Source of the DNA: Acidobacteriaceae bacterium
GTDB taxonomy: Bacteria; Acidobacteriota; Terriglobia; Terriglobales; Acidobacteriaceae
Length of the DNA stretch: 54,352 nt
Reading direction: 5' to 3'
Assembly (NCBI GenBank): GCA_003134655.1
Contig: PLBY01000063.1
Coordinates: 67,757 to 122,108, forward strand
Shown here piece by piece: positions 28,316-37,666 of this stretch; positions within the stretch are counted from its first letter, which is position 1, and every line of letters starts with the position of its first letter. The notes under the pieces are model-generated. The model had not been told where the DNA came from. It saw nothing but the letters and a program-made list of their open reading frames with translations, and did no database searches. A program made the translations under genes and the position numbers.

Positions 28316-30967
28316 ATGAAAACCAGCACCGCTCTTTTCTTCGCTCTTGTGGTGTGCTTCAGTTCGTTTGCGCTTGGACAGGCACAACCGCCTGCGAACG
28401 CCCCTTACAAAGACACTTCGGTCCCCATGGATCGCCGCATCGACGACCTGATTTCCCGCATGACGCTGGAGGAAAAAATCTCGCAGCTGGGCAACAAATC
28501 GGCAGCGATTCCGCGCCTTGGCGTTCCGGCCTACAACTGGTGGAACGAAGGCCTGCATGGCGTGGCCCGCGCCGGATACGCCACCGTGTTTCCGCAGGCG
28601 ATTGGCATGGCGGCCACCTTTGACGAGCCGCTCATGCATGATGCCGCCGACGTCATCAGCACGGAGTTTCGCGCCAAGTACTATGCCAGCCTGCAGCCCG
28701 ACGGCACGGCCGACTGGTATCGCGGCCTGACTGCATGGTCTCCCAACATCAACATCTTTCGCGATCCGCGCTGGGGGCGCGGACAGGAGACCTATGGGGA
28801 AGATCCTTACCTGACTTCTAGGATCGGCATTGCTTTTGTCACTGGTCTTCAAGGCAGCGACCCGAAATACATCAAGGTTGTCGCGACGCCCAAGCATTTC
28901 GCGGTCCACAGTGGTCCGGAGTCCACTCGGCACTTCGTCAACATCCAAGTTTCACCGCACGATCTGCAGGACACATATCTGCCCGCCTTTCGCGCCACGG
29001 TGACCGAGGGCAAAGCCGACTCCGTAATGTGCGCCTACAACGCCGTGGACGGCGTTCCCGCATGTGCGAACAAGACGTTGCTCGAGGAATACCTGCGCAA
29101 GAAATGGGGCTTTCAGGGATACGTCGTCTCCGATTGCGGCGCTGTCGCCGACATCTTTGAAGGACACCACTACAAGCCGAATGCGGAAGAGGGCGTCGCG
29201 GCGGCGTTCACGGCCGGCATGGATAACATTTGCGGGGATTACCGCAACCACATGACCACCCACCCCGAAGCCATTCTGGGGGCGGTTCGTCACGGGCTCC
29301 TTCCCGAATCAGTGATCGATCAGACTTTGCGACGCTTGTTCACCGCCCGTTTCCGCCTGGGCATGTTCGATCCTCCCGCCAGCGTTCCGTACTCGAAGAT
29401 TTCACTTGCTGACAATGACACTCCCGCTCATCGTCAGCTTGCGCTTCGAATGGCGCAGGAGTCGATCGTCCTGCTCAAGAATGAAAATGGTCTTCTCCCG
29501 CTGAAGCAGGAACCGAAGACGATCGCGGTCGTCGGTCCAAATGCCACCAATCTCGATGCTCTCGAGGGCAACTACAACGGAACGCCTTCTCAACCAGTGA
29601 CCGTGCTGGATGGTATCCGCAAGCGTTTCTCGAAGGCGAAGGTGACCTACGTCGAGGGGGTTGGGCTGGTTGGCCCTGCGATGGTCACTGTTCCGGCAGA
29701 CGCCCTTTGTCCTGACGAATCCTGCAAGACCCATGGCCTCGCAGCGGAGTACTTTCCGAACGAGACGCTCAGCGGTTCGCCTGCGGTTAAGCGCGTTGAT
29801 AATACGGTGGACCACGTCGCCGACGTAACCAGCCCCTCGCATGAATTTCCCGGAGCGTACTCGGCGCGCTGGACCGGGGTTCTCGTACCTTCCGAGTCCG
29901 GCGAGTACACCATAGGATTCACCGGACAAGATCGCTATCGTGTCTGGATCGATGGAAAACTCGTCGCTGAAGACTGGACGGACCACGAGCCCGCCACAAC
30001 CATCACGGCCAAAGTTCCCCTCGAGAGCCAGCACAAATATCCGGTGAAGATTGAGTTCTATCAGCGCAGCAGCATCGGCAATGCGCAGTTCATCTGGAGT
30101 CCTCCAAGCCACAACGGACAAGATGCCGTGGAAGCCGCGCGGAAAGCCGACCTGGTGGTCATGGTGGCCGGACTCTCTCCCCGCATCGAAGGCGAGGAGA
30201 TGAAGGTTCAGGCGGAAGGCTTTTCCGGCGGTGATCGAACCAAAATCGATCTACCCGCTCCGCAGGAACAAATGCTCGAGCGCATCCAGGCTGCCGGCAA
30301 ACCGGTTGTCCTCGTGCTGATGAATGGCAGCGCCCTCGCTGTCAACTGGGCAGACGAGCATGTGCCAGCCATCGTTGAGGCGTGGTATCCGGGCGAGGAG
30401 GGCGGAACTGCCGTCGCGGGGCTGCTTGCGGGCGACTTCAGTCCTGCGGGACGCTTGCCTGTCACCTTCTACAAGTCCGTCGCTCAGCTTCCCGCATTCG
30501 ACGACTACTCGATGAGCAAACGTACTTACCGCTATTTCGATGGCGAACCGCTTTATCCGTTTGGATACGGTTTGAGTTTTACCACTTTCCAATATGCCAA
30601 CGCTCGCGCTGATAAGGCCAGCGGTTCGTCCACTGAAGTCACTCTGTCCGTTGACGTGAGCAATACGGGCGGCAAGGCTGGTGATGAAGTGGTGCAGGTT
30701 TATCTCACTCATCCCGGCGTACCCGGCGCACCCCTGCGCGCTCTGAAGGCATTCAAGCGAATCCATCTGGAGCCCGGTCAGAAGCAGACGGTGCAGTTCA
30801 CTCTGCGGAGTCGTGATCTCAGCATCGTGGACGAGTCCGGTCAACGCCGCATCGTGCCCGGCAACGTGCAGGCCTGGATCGGCGGCGGACAGCCAACCGG
30901 CCGTGCCAAACCCGCAGGCATTGCGGCCCAGTTCACTCTGGATACCGCGGCGACCTTGCCGGACTAA
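28316..30967 (+). CDS. Glycoside hydrolase family 3 with inserted PA14 domain (beta-glucosidase/xylosidase type)
   Basis: An 883-residue secreted enzyme. Signal peptide about 1-22; GH3 N-terminal barrel with the nucleophile D273 in VVSDCGA; GH3 C-terminal domain interrupted by a PA14 module (about 460-610, starting near GLAAEYFPNETLSG) that probably binds carbohydrate; a C-terminal fibronectin type III-like domain (GDEVVQVYLTHPGVP). The opening NWWNEGLHGVARAG is common in xylosidase and glucosidase members. It likely releases sugars from plant or microbial oligosaccharides in the periplasm or outside. ATG 28316 was chosen (AGGTG upstream, signal peptide start). Confidence 0.93.
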   Translation: MKTSTALFFALVVCFSSFALGQAQPPANAPYKDTSVPMDRRIDDLISRMTLEEKISQLGNKSAAIPRLGVPAYNWWNEGLHGVARAGYATVFPQAIGMAATFDEPLMHDAADVISTEFRAKYYASLQPDGTADWYRGLTAWSPNINIFRDPRWGRGQETYGEDPYLTSRIGIAFVTGLQGSDPKYIKVVATPKHFAVHSGPESTRHFVNIQVSPHDLQDTYLPAFRATVTEGKADSVMCAYNAVDGVPACANKTLLEEYLRKKWGFQGYVVSDCGAVADIFEGHHYKPNAEEGVAAAFTAGMDNICGDYRNHMTTHPEAILGAVRHGLLPESVIDQTLRRLFTARFRLGMFDPPASVPYSKISLADNDTPAHRQLALRMAQESIVLLKNENGLLPLKQEPKTIAVVGPNATNLDALEGNYNGTPSQPVTVLDGIRKRFSKAKVTYVEGVGLVGPAMVTVPADALCPDESCKTHGLAAEYFPNETLSGSPAVKRVDNTVDHVADVTSPSHEFPGAYSARWTGVLVPSESGEYTIGFTGQDRYRVWIDGKLVAEDWTDHEPATTITAKVPLESQHKYPVKIEFYQRSSIGNAQFIWSPPSHNGQDAVEAARKADLVVMVAGLSPRIEGEEMKVQAEGFSGGDRTKIDLPAPQEQMLERIQAAGKPVVLVLMNGSALAVNWADEHVPAIVEAWYPGEEGGTAVAGLLAGDFSPAGRLPVTFYKSVAQLPAFDDYSMSKRTYRYFDGEPLYPFGYGLSFTTFQYANARADKASGSSTEVTLSVDVSNTGGKAGDEVVQVYLTHPGVPGAPLRALKAFKRIHLEPGQKQTVQFTLRSRDLSIVDESGQRRIVPGNVQAWIGGGQPTGRAKPAGIAAQFTLDTAATLPD

Positions 30968-31132
30968 GCCGCGCTTGACGGAAGGACCTGGAACCGCGCC
31001 GGCAACTGTGACTGCCGCCGAGTCCGATTTCGCGCATCCAGTGGCATGGCAATCGCGCGCGAAGTGGATATTGTGCCAGTCAATCGCACATGCATTCTTT
31101 CGCTTCAACATTGACAGCCCTGGAGCGACTCG

Positions 31133-31402
31133 ATGAGATACCGGGCAAAAACTACGTCAGCCGCATTTCTCCTGTGTTTTCTGTTGGCATTCCTCACTTC
31201 GAGCGGCACAGAGAGCCAGACGGAGACGAAGAGCAACGTCGTCTAGGTCTGTGCTTGCCTGAAAACGAAATCCTGCTCCTGCATGACCGAAGCCAAGATT
31301 GAAGGGCCTTGCGCTTGCGGAACTGAAGGCGGGCCGCCACTGAAGGCAGTGCCGGAAAACAGCGCTTGGGCGAAAGAGAACCGCGAGGCACTGGCGAAGT
31401 AA
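31133..31402 (+). pseudogene. Small secreted Cys-rich protein (three CxC motifs) with in-frame UAG
   Basis: From ATG 31133 (GGAG seven bases upstream) a signal peptide MRYRAKTTSAAFLLCFLL.. is read up to TAG at codon 38 (31244-31246). The same frame continues without a break to TAA at 31400-31402 and encodes VCACLKTKSCSCMTEAK and IEGPCACGTEGGPP. This gives three CxC pairs, spaced 5 and 9 residues, in a metallothionein-like pattern. The mature, Cys-rich part lies wholly after the UAG. It may be a recently broken gene, a sequencing error or a readthrough case. The family is not recognised. The neighbouring stretches 30968-31132 and 31403-31520 show nothing else. Confidence 0.5.
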
Positions 31403-31520
31403 TCGGATCGTAGGGGTCCCGGAGTGGCGCTCGATGGCTGTCAGTCGGTATCGGAGGCAGATGGAGGCCGAGTGGATCAGAGCCACTTCGGCTTGGCTTC
31501 TCCTGCGCTACAATCGGCTT

Positions 31521-32108
31521 ATGCGCAGACCTCTACTTGCGGCTGCGGCGGTTCTTACTCTGACCGTCCTGATTCCCTCTTCCCCTATCGCCAACGCCCA
31601 ATCGAACCAAAATGAACCGTCCGCGCAGGAGTCCGCGCCCGACGTCCCCGATGCGATCGCCGTTCCCGCAGGCGAAACGGTTCAGTTCTTCGTCACTGCC
31701 AAAGGCTCGCAAATCTACACCTGTCAGCCCGCCGCTGACGGCAAGTTCGCGTGGACCCTGAAAGGCCCCGAGGCCGAGTTGCGCGACCGCAAAGACAAAG
31801 TCATCGGCCAGCACTTCGCCGATCCGACCACCAAACTCCCAACCTGGAAGCTGAAAGATGGCAGCGAAGTCAGTGGCAAAGCCGCCGCGCACGTAGACTC
31901 GCTCGATTCCGACTCCATCCCGTGGCTGCTGGTGAATGTCGTAAGCCACGCCGGCAAGCCTGGACTGCTTACCAACGTGACCACCATTCAACGCGTCCAC
32001 ACGCACGGGGGCAAACTTGGGAACGACGCCTGCGACGAGACGCACAAAGACACGGAAACCAAGAGCGATTACAAGGCCGATTACTACTTCTTCGCGCCGG
32101 CCAAGTGA
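31521..32108 (+). CDS. DUF3455 secreted protein
   Basis: A 195-residue protein with a signal peptide (about 1-26) and the DUF3455 pattern: an opening PDAIAVPAGETVQFFVTAKGSQIYTC, then a W-containing strand (FAWTLKGPEAEL), HFADPTTKLPTW and a terminal ADYYFFAP. Two Cys (IYTC and NDACDE) could form a disulphide. The family is common in soil bacteria and fungi, exported, and of unknown function. The gene lies 85 bases upstream of the thiolase gene. Confidence 0.85.
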   Translation: MRRPLLAAAAVLTLTVLIPSSPIANAQSNQNEPSAQESAPDVPDAIAVPAGETVQFFVTAKGSQIYTCQPAADGKFAWTLKGPEAELRDRKDKVIGQHFADPTTKLPTWKLKDGSEVSGKAAAHVDSLDSDSIPWLLVNVVSHAGKPGLLTNVTTIQRVHTHGGKLGNDACDETHKDTETKSDYKADYYFFAPAK

Positions 32109-32193
32109 TGGCCGTTCACAGCAACCGCGCGCTTGCACCATCGCAGAATGGCAGGACATCTAATAACTAGCCTGCCGAGAACGGAGAAATCAT

Positions 32194-33365
<1,172 letters not shown>

Positions 33366-33369
<4 letters not shown>

Positions 33370-33484
33370 CCACCAAGGACACGAAGGTCCACGAAGGAAA
33401 ACCTAGGTTTCCTTTGTGGACCTTCGTGTCCTCAGTGGTTCATGCTTTTGGTTCCCTTCGTGGACCTTCGTGTCCTTCGTGGTT
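33366..33484. repeat. Family A repeats, CCAAGG variant: long hairpin plus a third copy
   Basis: Left arm 33368-33403 (AACCACCAAGGACACGAAGG..) and right arm 33406-33440 (..CTTCGTGTCCTCAGTGGTT) pair over about 35 bases with four differences, with a two-base loop. A third copy in the complement orientation follows at 33451-33484. The outer TTAA contains the fadA stop codon. As RNA this would be a very stable hairpin after fadA. Confidence 0.85.
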
Positions 33485-33574
33485 CCCGCTTTGGGTTCTG
33501 ACTTTGTTTTTTCCCGCAAATTGTGACCGACGACCTAGACTCCGCGCAGAAAATGGGATAACTGTGGAAGCACC

Positions 33575-33988
33575 ATGGCCACAGCCACAATCCATCGGTT
33601 GACCGCGCAAGAGGTCAGTCATGCCATCATCACAGCAGCAATGAAAGTACATTCTGAACTTGGCCCTGGACTACTGGAGAGCGCGTACCAGGCATGTTTG
33701 CAACACGAACTGCAGCAAGCGGGTTTTCAGGCTGCAACTTAAGTCGGGCTTCCGGTCGTCTATCGCGGAGTCCGACTGGAAATCGGCTATCGAATGGATC
33801 TGGTCGTGGAGGGCCTCGTCATCGTGGAGATCAAGTCGGTCGACGCAATCTCACCGATTCATCAGGCGCAGATCATCTCTTACTTGAAGCTCAGCGGCAA
33901 GTCTCTCGGATTGCTGATCAACTTCAATGTCGTCCACTTGAAGGACGGTATTCGCCGGTTCGTGAACGGCACTGAGTGGAAGACATAA
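33575..33988 (+). pseudogene. GxxExxY (PDDEXK_3-like) nuclease gene with internal stop
   Basis: The frame encodes 137 residues interrupted by TAA at codon 56 (33740-33742). It starts MATATIHRLTAQEVSHAI and has the name motif GLLESAY (33-39), then after the stop [20 protein letters not shown] and the nuclease-like D75..E85-x-K87 (VEIKSVD) and [14 protein letters not shown]. Family members usually have Gln at the stop position (..QV.LPV.Y.G), so CAA to TAA is the likely lesion. The second copy at 46148 has a sense codon there. Related repeats lie on both sides (33366-33484, 33993-34027). Confidence 0.85.
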
Positions 33989-33992
33989 CACT

Positions 33993-34027
33993 AACCACCA
34001 AGCACACCAAGTTTCACGATGGAAACC
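33993..34027. repeat. Family A repeat, CCAAGG variant, right flank of the GxxExxY pseudogene
   Basis: AACCACCAAGCACACCAAG followed by TTTCACGATGGAAACC aligns over 35 bases with the left arm at 33368, in direct orientation. It begins four bases after the pseudogene stop codon. Confidence 0.7.
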
Positions 34028-34053
34028 CCTGGGGTGATCGCACCCTTCGGCGC

Positions 34054-34059
34054 TATAAT
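34054..34059 (+). promoter_or_regulatory. Candidate -10 box for the small secreted protein gene
   Basis: A perfect TATAAT lies 20 bases before the ATG at 34079, with TAGGAGGG in between. The -35 position has no good match. Confidence 0.35.
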
Positions 34060-34078
34060 TCGGCTTAGGAGGGTTCCC

Positions 34079-34543
34079 ATGACTCTCATCCGCCTTTGTG
34101 CTGCCGCGCTAGTGGTCTGTTCTACGCTGGCATTCGCTCAGACCAAAACTGATTCCGTCGCAGTTTCAGACCAGGCTTCTGCGAGCCAGCCAGCAACAGC
34201 CGCATCGTCCGAGCCGTGGAAGTTCATCCCGAACCAGCCTTCAGATGTCGCAGCCAGCAAAGATCCTCTGAGTCGCTTTCAGGTCGACCAATACAAGCTG
34301 CTCCGCTCCAACGGAGCTTGTATAGGATTGTGCCCTCGGGCAGCAGCCGACGCTGGCATGGTTCTTTCCGGCTTCGGTGGAGAACTGGACGCGAATACCT
34401 GCCTGAAGATTCGCAGTTACGTGGTCGCGCGCGATTCCAAGGATTCCGATTCAACGCACCCGGTCAGCTATTCGACCTGCCAGCCTTCGACCCGTTATCG
34501 CGTGAGGACCACTGAGATTCGGTCCGGTTCCGTCGACCGCTAA
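34079..34543 (+). CDS. Small secreted protein, unknown function
   Basis: A 154-residue protein with a signal peptide (about 1-21, ending LAFAQ), a low-complexity Ser/Ala/Thr linker (22-47) and a compact C-terminal part with four Cys (ACIGLC, NTCLKI, STCQPS) that could form disulphides. A strong Shine-Dalgarno (AGGAGGG) precedes ATG 34079. I do not recognise the family. It lies between fadA and the acyl-CoA dehydrogenase gene, in the region that separates the fatty-acid genes. Confidence 0.65.
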   Translation: MTLIRLCAAALVVCSTLAFAQTKTDSVAVSDQASASQPATAASSEPWKFIPNQPSDVAASKDPLSRFQVDQYKLLRSNGACIGLCPRAAADAGMVLSGFGGELDANTCLKIRSYVVARDSKDSDSTHPVSYSTCQPSTRYRVRTTEIRSGSVDR

Positions 34544-34584
34544 GCCGCTATGCGTAACACTTCTTTACCCAATTGCTACGCTCT

Positions 34585-34612
34585 TTGACACGATTTCGGA
34601 GTACTGTTTAGT
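34585..34612 (+). promoter_or_regulatory. Candidate sigma-70 promoter before the Ser/Gly-rich protein gene
   Basis: A perfect TTGACA (34585-34590) is followed after 16 bases by TTTAGT (34607-34612). It lies 80 bases before the start at 34692. Confidence 0.4.
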
Positions 34613-34691
34613 CGGGACGGCAACGTCGAAAGCGACCAAGCATCCCCCGCCCTGGTCCGCAGAGTAACGTTCGGTTGGTACGAGGTGCTCT

Positions 34692-35645
34692 ATGCGGCTC
34701 TCCAGCCTTTGTGTTGCAGCGGTTCTCCTACTCTCATCCATAACCTTAGCGCAGCATTCATCCGGAGGCGGTGGAAGTTCCAGCGGTTCGAGCGGCGGCG
34801 GAGGCGGCTCGCACGGCGGCTCTTCCGGCGGATCGAGTTCTTCAGCGAGTTCCGGAGGCGGCCACAGTTCCGCCGGTTCCGGTTCCAGTGCGCATAGTTC
34901 CAGCGGCTCCGGTTCAAGCTCAAGTGCGCACACCTCCGGCGGCGCCGCTTCGCACGTTTCCACTGTGCACACTCCTGGCTCTGCGCCGACCTCGTCACGC
35001 TCCAGCGTCAGCGACTCTCATACGGATCGTGTGCAGAACAATCGTGTGCAGAACAATGTGCGCTCTATTCGGGAGCCGAATACAGGCGCACAGGGCAAGA
35101 CACAAATATCGGAGAAGAGGAGTTTCTTCTCGTTCCTGCGACACCCTTTCCGGAAGCCAATGCCGGAGCCCAAGACCAAGCCCGTTGCCGACCTGCGGCA
35201 CAGAATCTGCCTGACAGGCCCATGCACGCTCTGTCCCAATGGACAACCTCGCGCCGGCGGCGGATGTGGGGCTGTGGTCGTCCCCACTCGTACTCACCCT
35301 TATTGCACGTTTGGGGAGATTTGGAGCGGCGGCGCTTGCCTGCTGCAGACTCGTTTTCTGGACGACTGCGCCGCCTTGCGGATGAGGATGCAGCGGCAGG
35401 AACAGCGCATACGAGCGGCTGAGTCGCAGCAGCAAAGCGCATGCGCGGGGCGCTCTTCACAGTTCTGCATGGACTCGGCCAGCGCAGCGCAAAGCGAGGC
35501 CGCTCTCTACCGTACCTTGCAGGCCCGATACCAGCACTGTATGCAGCACTCGGTCGGTGGTTATCCCTTCGCGGGCTTCGGTTTCCGCGGTTATTCCTCG
35601 GGGCTGCTATTTGAACCGCTGGAGATGGAGTTCGACTATCCGTAA
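34692..35645 (+). CDS. Ser/Gly-rich secreted protein with Cys-rich C-terminal domain
   Basis: A 317-residue protein. Signal peptide about 1-20; then about 70 residues almost entirely of Ser, Gly and Ala with His (runs like SSGSSGGGGGSHGGSSGG), a likely disordered surface linker; then a C-terminal domain with about ten Cys (from RHRICLTGPCTLCPNG) and a Gln/Arg-rich helix (MRMQRQEQRIRAAESQQQ). GAGGTG precedes the start. Family not recognised. The low-complexity part is built from near-repeated DNA and may vary in length among strains. Confidence 0.65.
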   Translation: MRLSSLCVAAVLLLSSITLAQHSSGGGGSSSGSSGGGGGSHGGSSGGSSSSASSGGGHSSAGSGSSAHSSSGSGSSSSAHTSGGAASHVSTVHTPGSAPTSSRSSVSDSHTDRVQNNRVQNNVRSIREPNTGAQGKTQISEKRSFFSFLRHPFRKPMPEPKTKPVADLRHRICLTGPCTLCPNGQPRAGGGCGAVVVPTRTHPYCTFGEIWSGGACLLQTRFLDDCAALRMRMQRQEQRIRAAESQQQSACAGRSSQFCMDSASAAQSEAALYRTLQARYQHCMQHSVGGYPFAGFGFRGYSSGLLFEPLEMEFDYP

Positions 35646-35755
35646 CGGTTCCCTTCCGTGCGTTCCTTTCCTTCCCCTCGTCATCGCATTAGAATTGCTA
35701 AGTGACTTCCGTCGCGTCTTCACAGACCCGGCGGTTTCTTGACTGGGGGAGAGAA

Positions 35756-37555
35756 ATGGCCACGACCACCGCAGTTCCCAAATCCCGGATTTCCGGCGGA
35801 AGCTTTTTGCTGGAATCCAGGCAGCCCGAAGACATTTTCACGCCGGAAGACTTCAGCGAACAGCACCAGCTCATCGGGCAGACGGCGGAGGAGTTTGCCG
35901 TCAACGAGATTCTTCCCAATGTCGAAAAGATCGAGCACAAGGATTTCTCGGTGTCCCGCGACCTGCTGAAGAAGGCGGGAGAACTCGGGCTCAGCGGCGT
36001 CGAAATCCCCGAAGCCTACGGCGGTCTCGAGATGGACAAGGTCACCGCCGCCGTCATTGCCGATCACATTGCAAAGTATGCCGGTTTCGCCACCACATGG
36101 GGCGCGCACAGCGGCATCGGCATGTTGCCCATCGTGTATTTCGGCACGGAAGAGCAGAAGAACAAGTACCTGCCGCGGTTGGCTGCTGGCGAGATTGTCG
36201 GTGCGTACGCCTTGTCCGAAGCCTCTTCTGGCTCCGACGCGTTGAACTGCCGGGCGCGCGCCGAGCTTTCAGCCGACGGCAAGCACTACGTGCTCAACGG
36301 CGAAAAGATGTGGATCACCAACGCCGGTTTCGCCGACCTGTTCACTGTGTTCGCCAAAGTGAACGGCGAGAAATTCAGCGCGTTCCTGGTCGAGAGAACA
36401 TTTCCCGGATTCTCCGTCGGCGCCGAAGAGCACAAGATGGGGATTCGCGGGTCATCCACTTGTCCGATCATTCTCAACGACTGCAAAGTGCCGGTCGAAA
36501 ACCTGCTCGGCGAAATTGGCAAGGGGCATGTGATCGCCTTCAACATTCTGAACGTCGGACGGTTCAAGCTGGGCGCGATGTGCGTAGGCGGCGGCCGCGT
36601 CTCGCTGGAGAACGCTATTGGCTACGCCAAGCAGCGCAAGGCGTTCAACAAGGTCATTGCCGACTTCGGACTGGTGCGGGAAAAGATCGCCAACATGGCG
36701 ACTCTGCTCTACGTGGGCGAATCGCTCGTCTACCGCACGGTTGGCATGATGGATGTGGCTCTGGGCGAGGTCGACAAATCGGCCGCCGATGCTGCCAAGC
36801 AGACGCTGAAGGCGATCGAAGAATACGCCGTCGAGTGCTCCATTATTAAAGTCTGGGGCTCGGAGATGATCGACTACGTCGTCGATGAGACGGTGCAGAT
36901 TTACGCGGGCTACGGATTTGTCGAGGAGTATCCGGCCGAGCGCGCGTACCGCGATGCCCGCATTAATCGCATCTTCGAAGGAACCAACGAGATCAACCGG
37001 CTGATCATCACCGGATTCCTGCTGAAACGCGCGATGTCCGGCCAGTTGCCGCTGATGCCGGCGATCAAGAAGCTCATGGATGAAGTCCTTTCCGGACCGT
37101 CGATGGCGGAAGACCTCGAAGGCTCCCTGCCCGAAGAACGCAAACTGGTGGCGCAAGCCAAGAAACTGGGGCTGTTTGCCTCTGGAGCTGCCACGCAGAA
37201 ATACATGCAGGCGATTCAGGACCAGCAGGAAATCATGGGCGCCATCGCGGATATGACGATCGAGACCTATGCGATGGAATCGGCCGTGCTGCGCGCACAG
37301 AAGATCGTCGACGCGAAGGGTGAGGCCGCTGCGGCGTTGCCCGTGGCCATGACGCGAGTATACCTGTCGCAGGCGATGGAGAAAGTCGAGTCGGCGGCAC
37401 GCAAGGTGATTGCCGCTGTGGCCGACGGCGACATGCTGCGGACGCAACTCGCGATCCTGCGTCGGCTGGCAAAGTACGAGCCGTTCAACACCATCGAACT
37501 GCGGCAGCAGATCGCGCAGAAGGTGATCGAGCGGGGAAAATACACTCTCGCTTAA
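35756..37555 (+). CDS. Acyl-CoA dehydrogenase (FadE-type, VLCAD-like)
   Basis: A 599-residue flavoenzyme that makes the first double bond in acyl-CoA during beta-oxidation. Acyl-CoA dehydrogenase N, middle and C domains are present (YALSEASSGSDA, MWITNAGFAD, GRFKLGAMCVGG), the probable catalytic base is E408 in IFEGTNEI, and about 150 extra C-terminal residues form a helical domain as in VLCAD and Bacillus FadE. It completes the fadN/fadA/fadE set. ATG 35756 has GGGGGAGA before it; the open frame reaches 35702. A perfect family A hairpin follows the gene. Confidence 0.93.
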   Translation: MATTTAVPKSRISGGSFLLESRQPEDIFTPEDFSEQHQLIGQTAEEFAVNEILPNVEKIEHKDFSVSRDLLKKAGELGLSGVEIPEAYGGLEMDKVTAAVIADHIAKYAGFATTWGAHSGIGMLPIVYFGTEEQKNKYLPRLAAGEIVGAYALSEASSGSDALNCRARAELSADGKHYVLNGEKMWITNAGFADLFTVFAKVNGEKFSAFLVERTFPGFSVGAEEHKMGIRGSSTCPIILNDCKVPVENLLGEIGKGHVIAFNILNVGRFKLGAMCVGGGRVSLENAIGYAKQRKAFNKVIADFGLVREKIANMATLLYVGESLVYRTVGMMDVALGEVDKSAADAAKQTLKAIEEYAVECSIIKVWGSEMIDYVVDETVQIYAGYGFVEEYPAERAYRDARINRIFEGTNEINRLIITGFLLKRAMSGQLPLMPAIKKLMDEVLSGPSMAEDLEGSLPEERKLVAQAKKLGLFASGAATQKYMQAIQDQQEIMGAIADMTIETYAMESAVLRAQKIVDAKGEAAAALPVAMTRVYLSQAMEKVESAARKVIAAVADGDMLRTQLAILRRLAKYEPFNTIELRQQIAQKVIERGKYTLA

Positions 37556-37574
37556 GGGAACTGGAAATCTGAAA

Positions 37575-37627
37575 AACCACAGAGGACACGGAGGACACAG
37601 AGAATCTCCTCCGTGTCCTCTGTGGTT
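37575..37627. repeat. Family A hairpin without gene (perfect 21-bp inverted repeat)
   Basis: AACCACAGAGGACACGGAGG plus A (37575-37595) and its exact complement (37607-37627) surround an 11-base loop. It fills the gap between the acyl-CoA dehydrogenase and esterase genes. There is no T-run. It may act as an mRNA 3' structure, or be a gene-less copy of the element seen at 46021-46563. Confidence 0.9.
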
Positions 37628-37666
37628 AGTTTTCGTTCTTCCCCGCCCTCTGATACAACTGTCACG

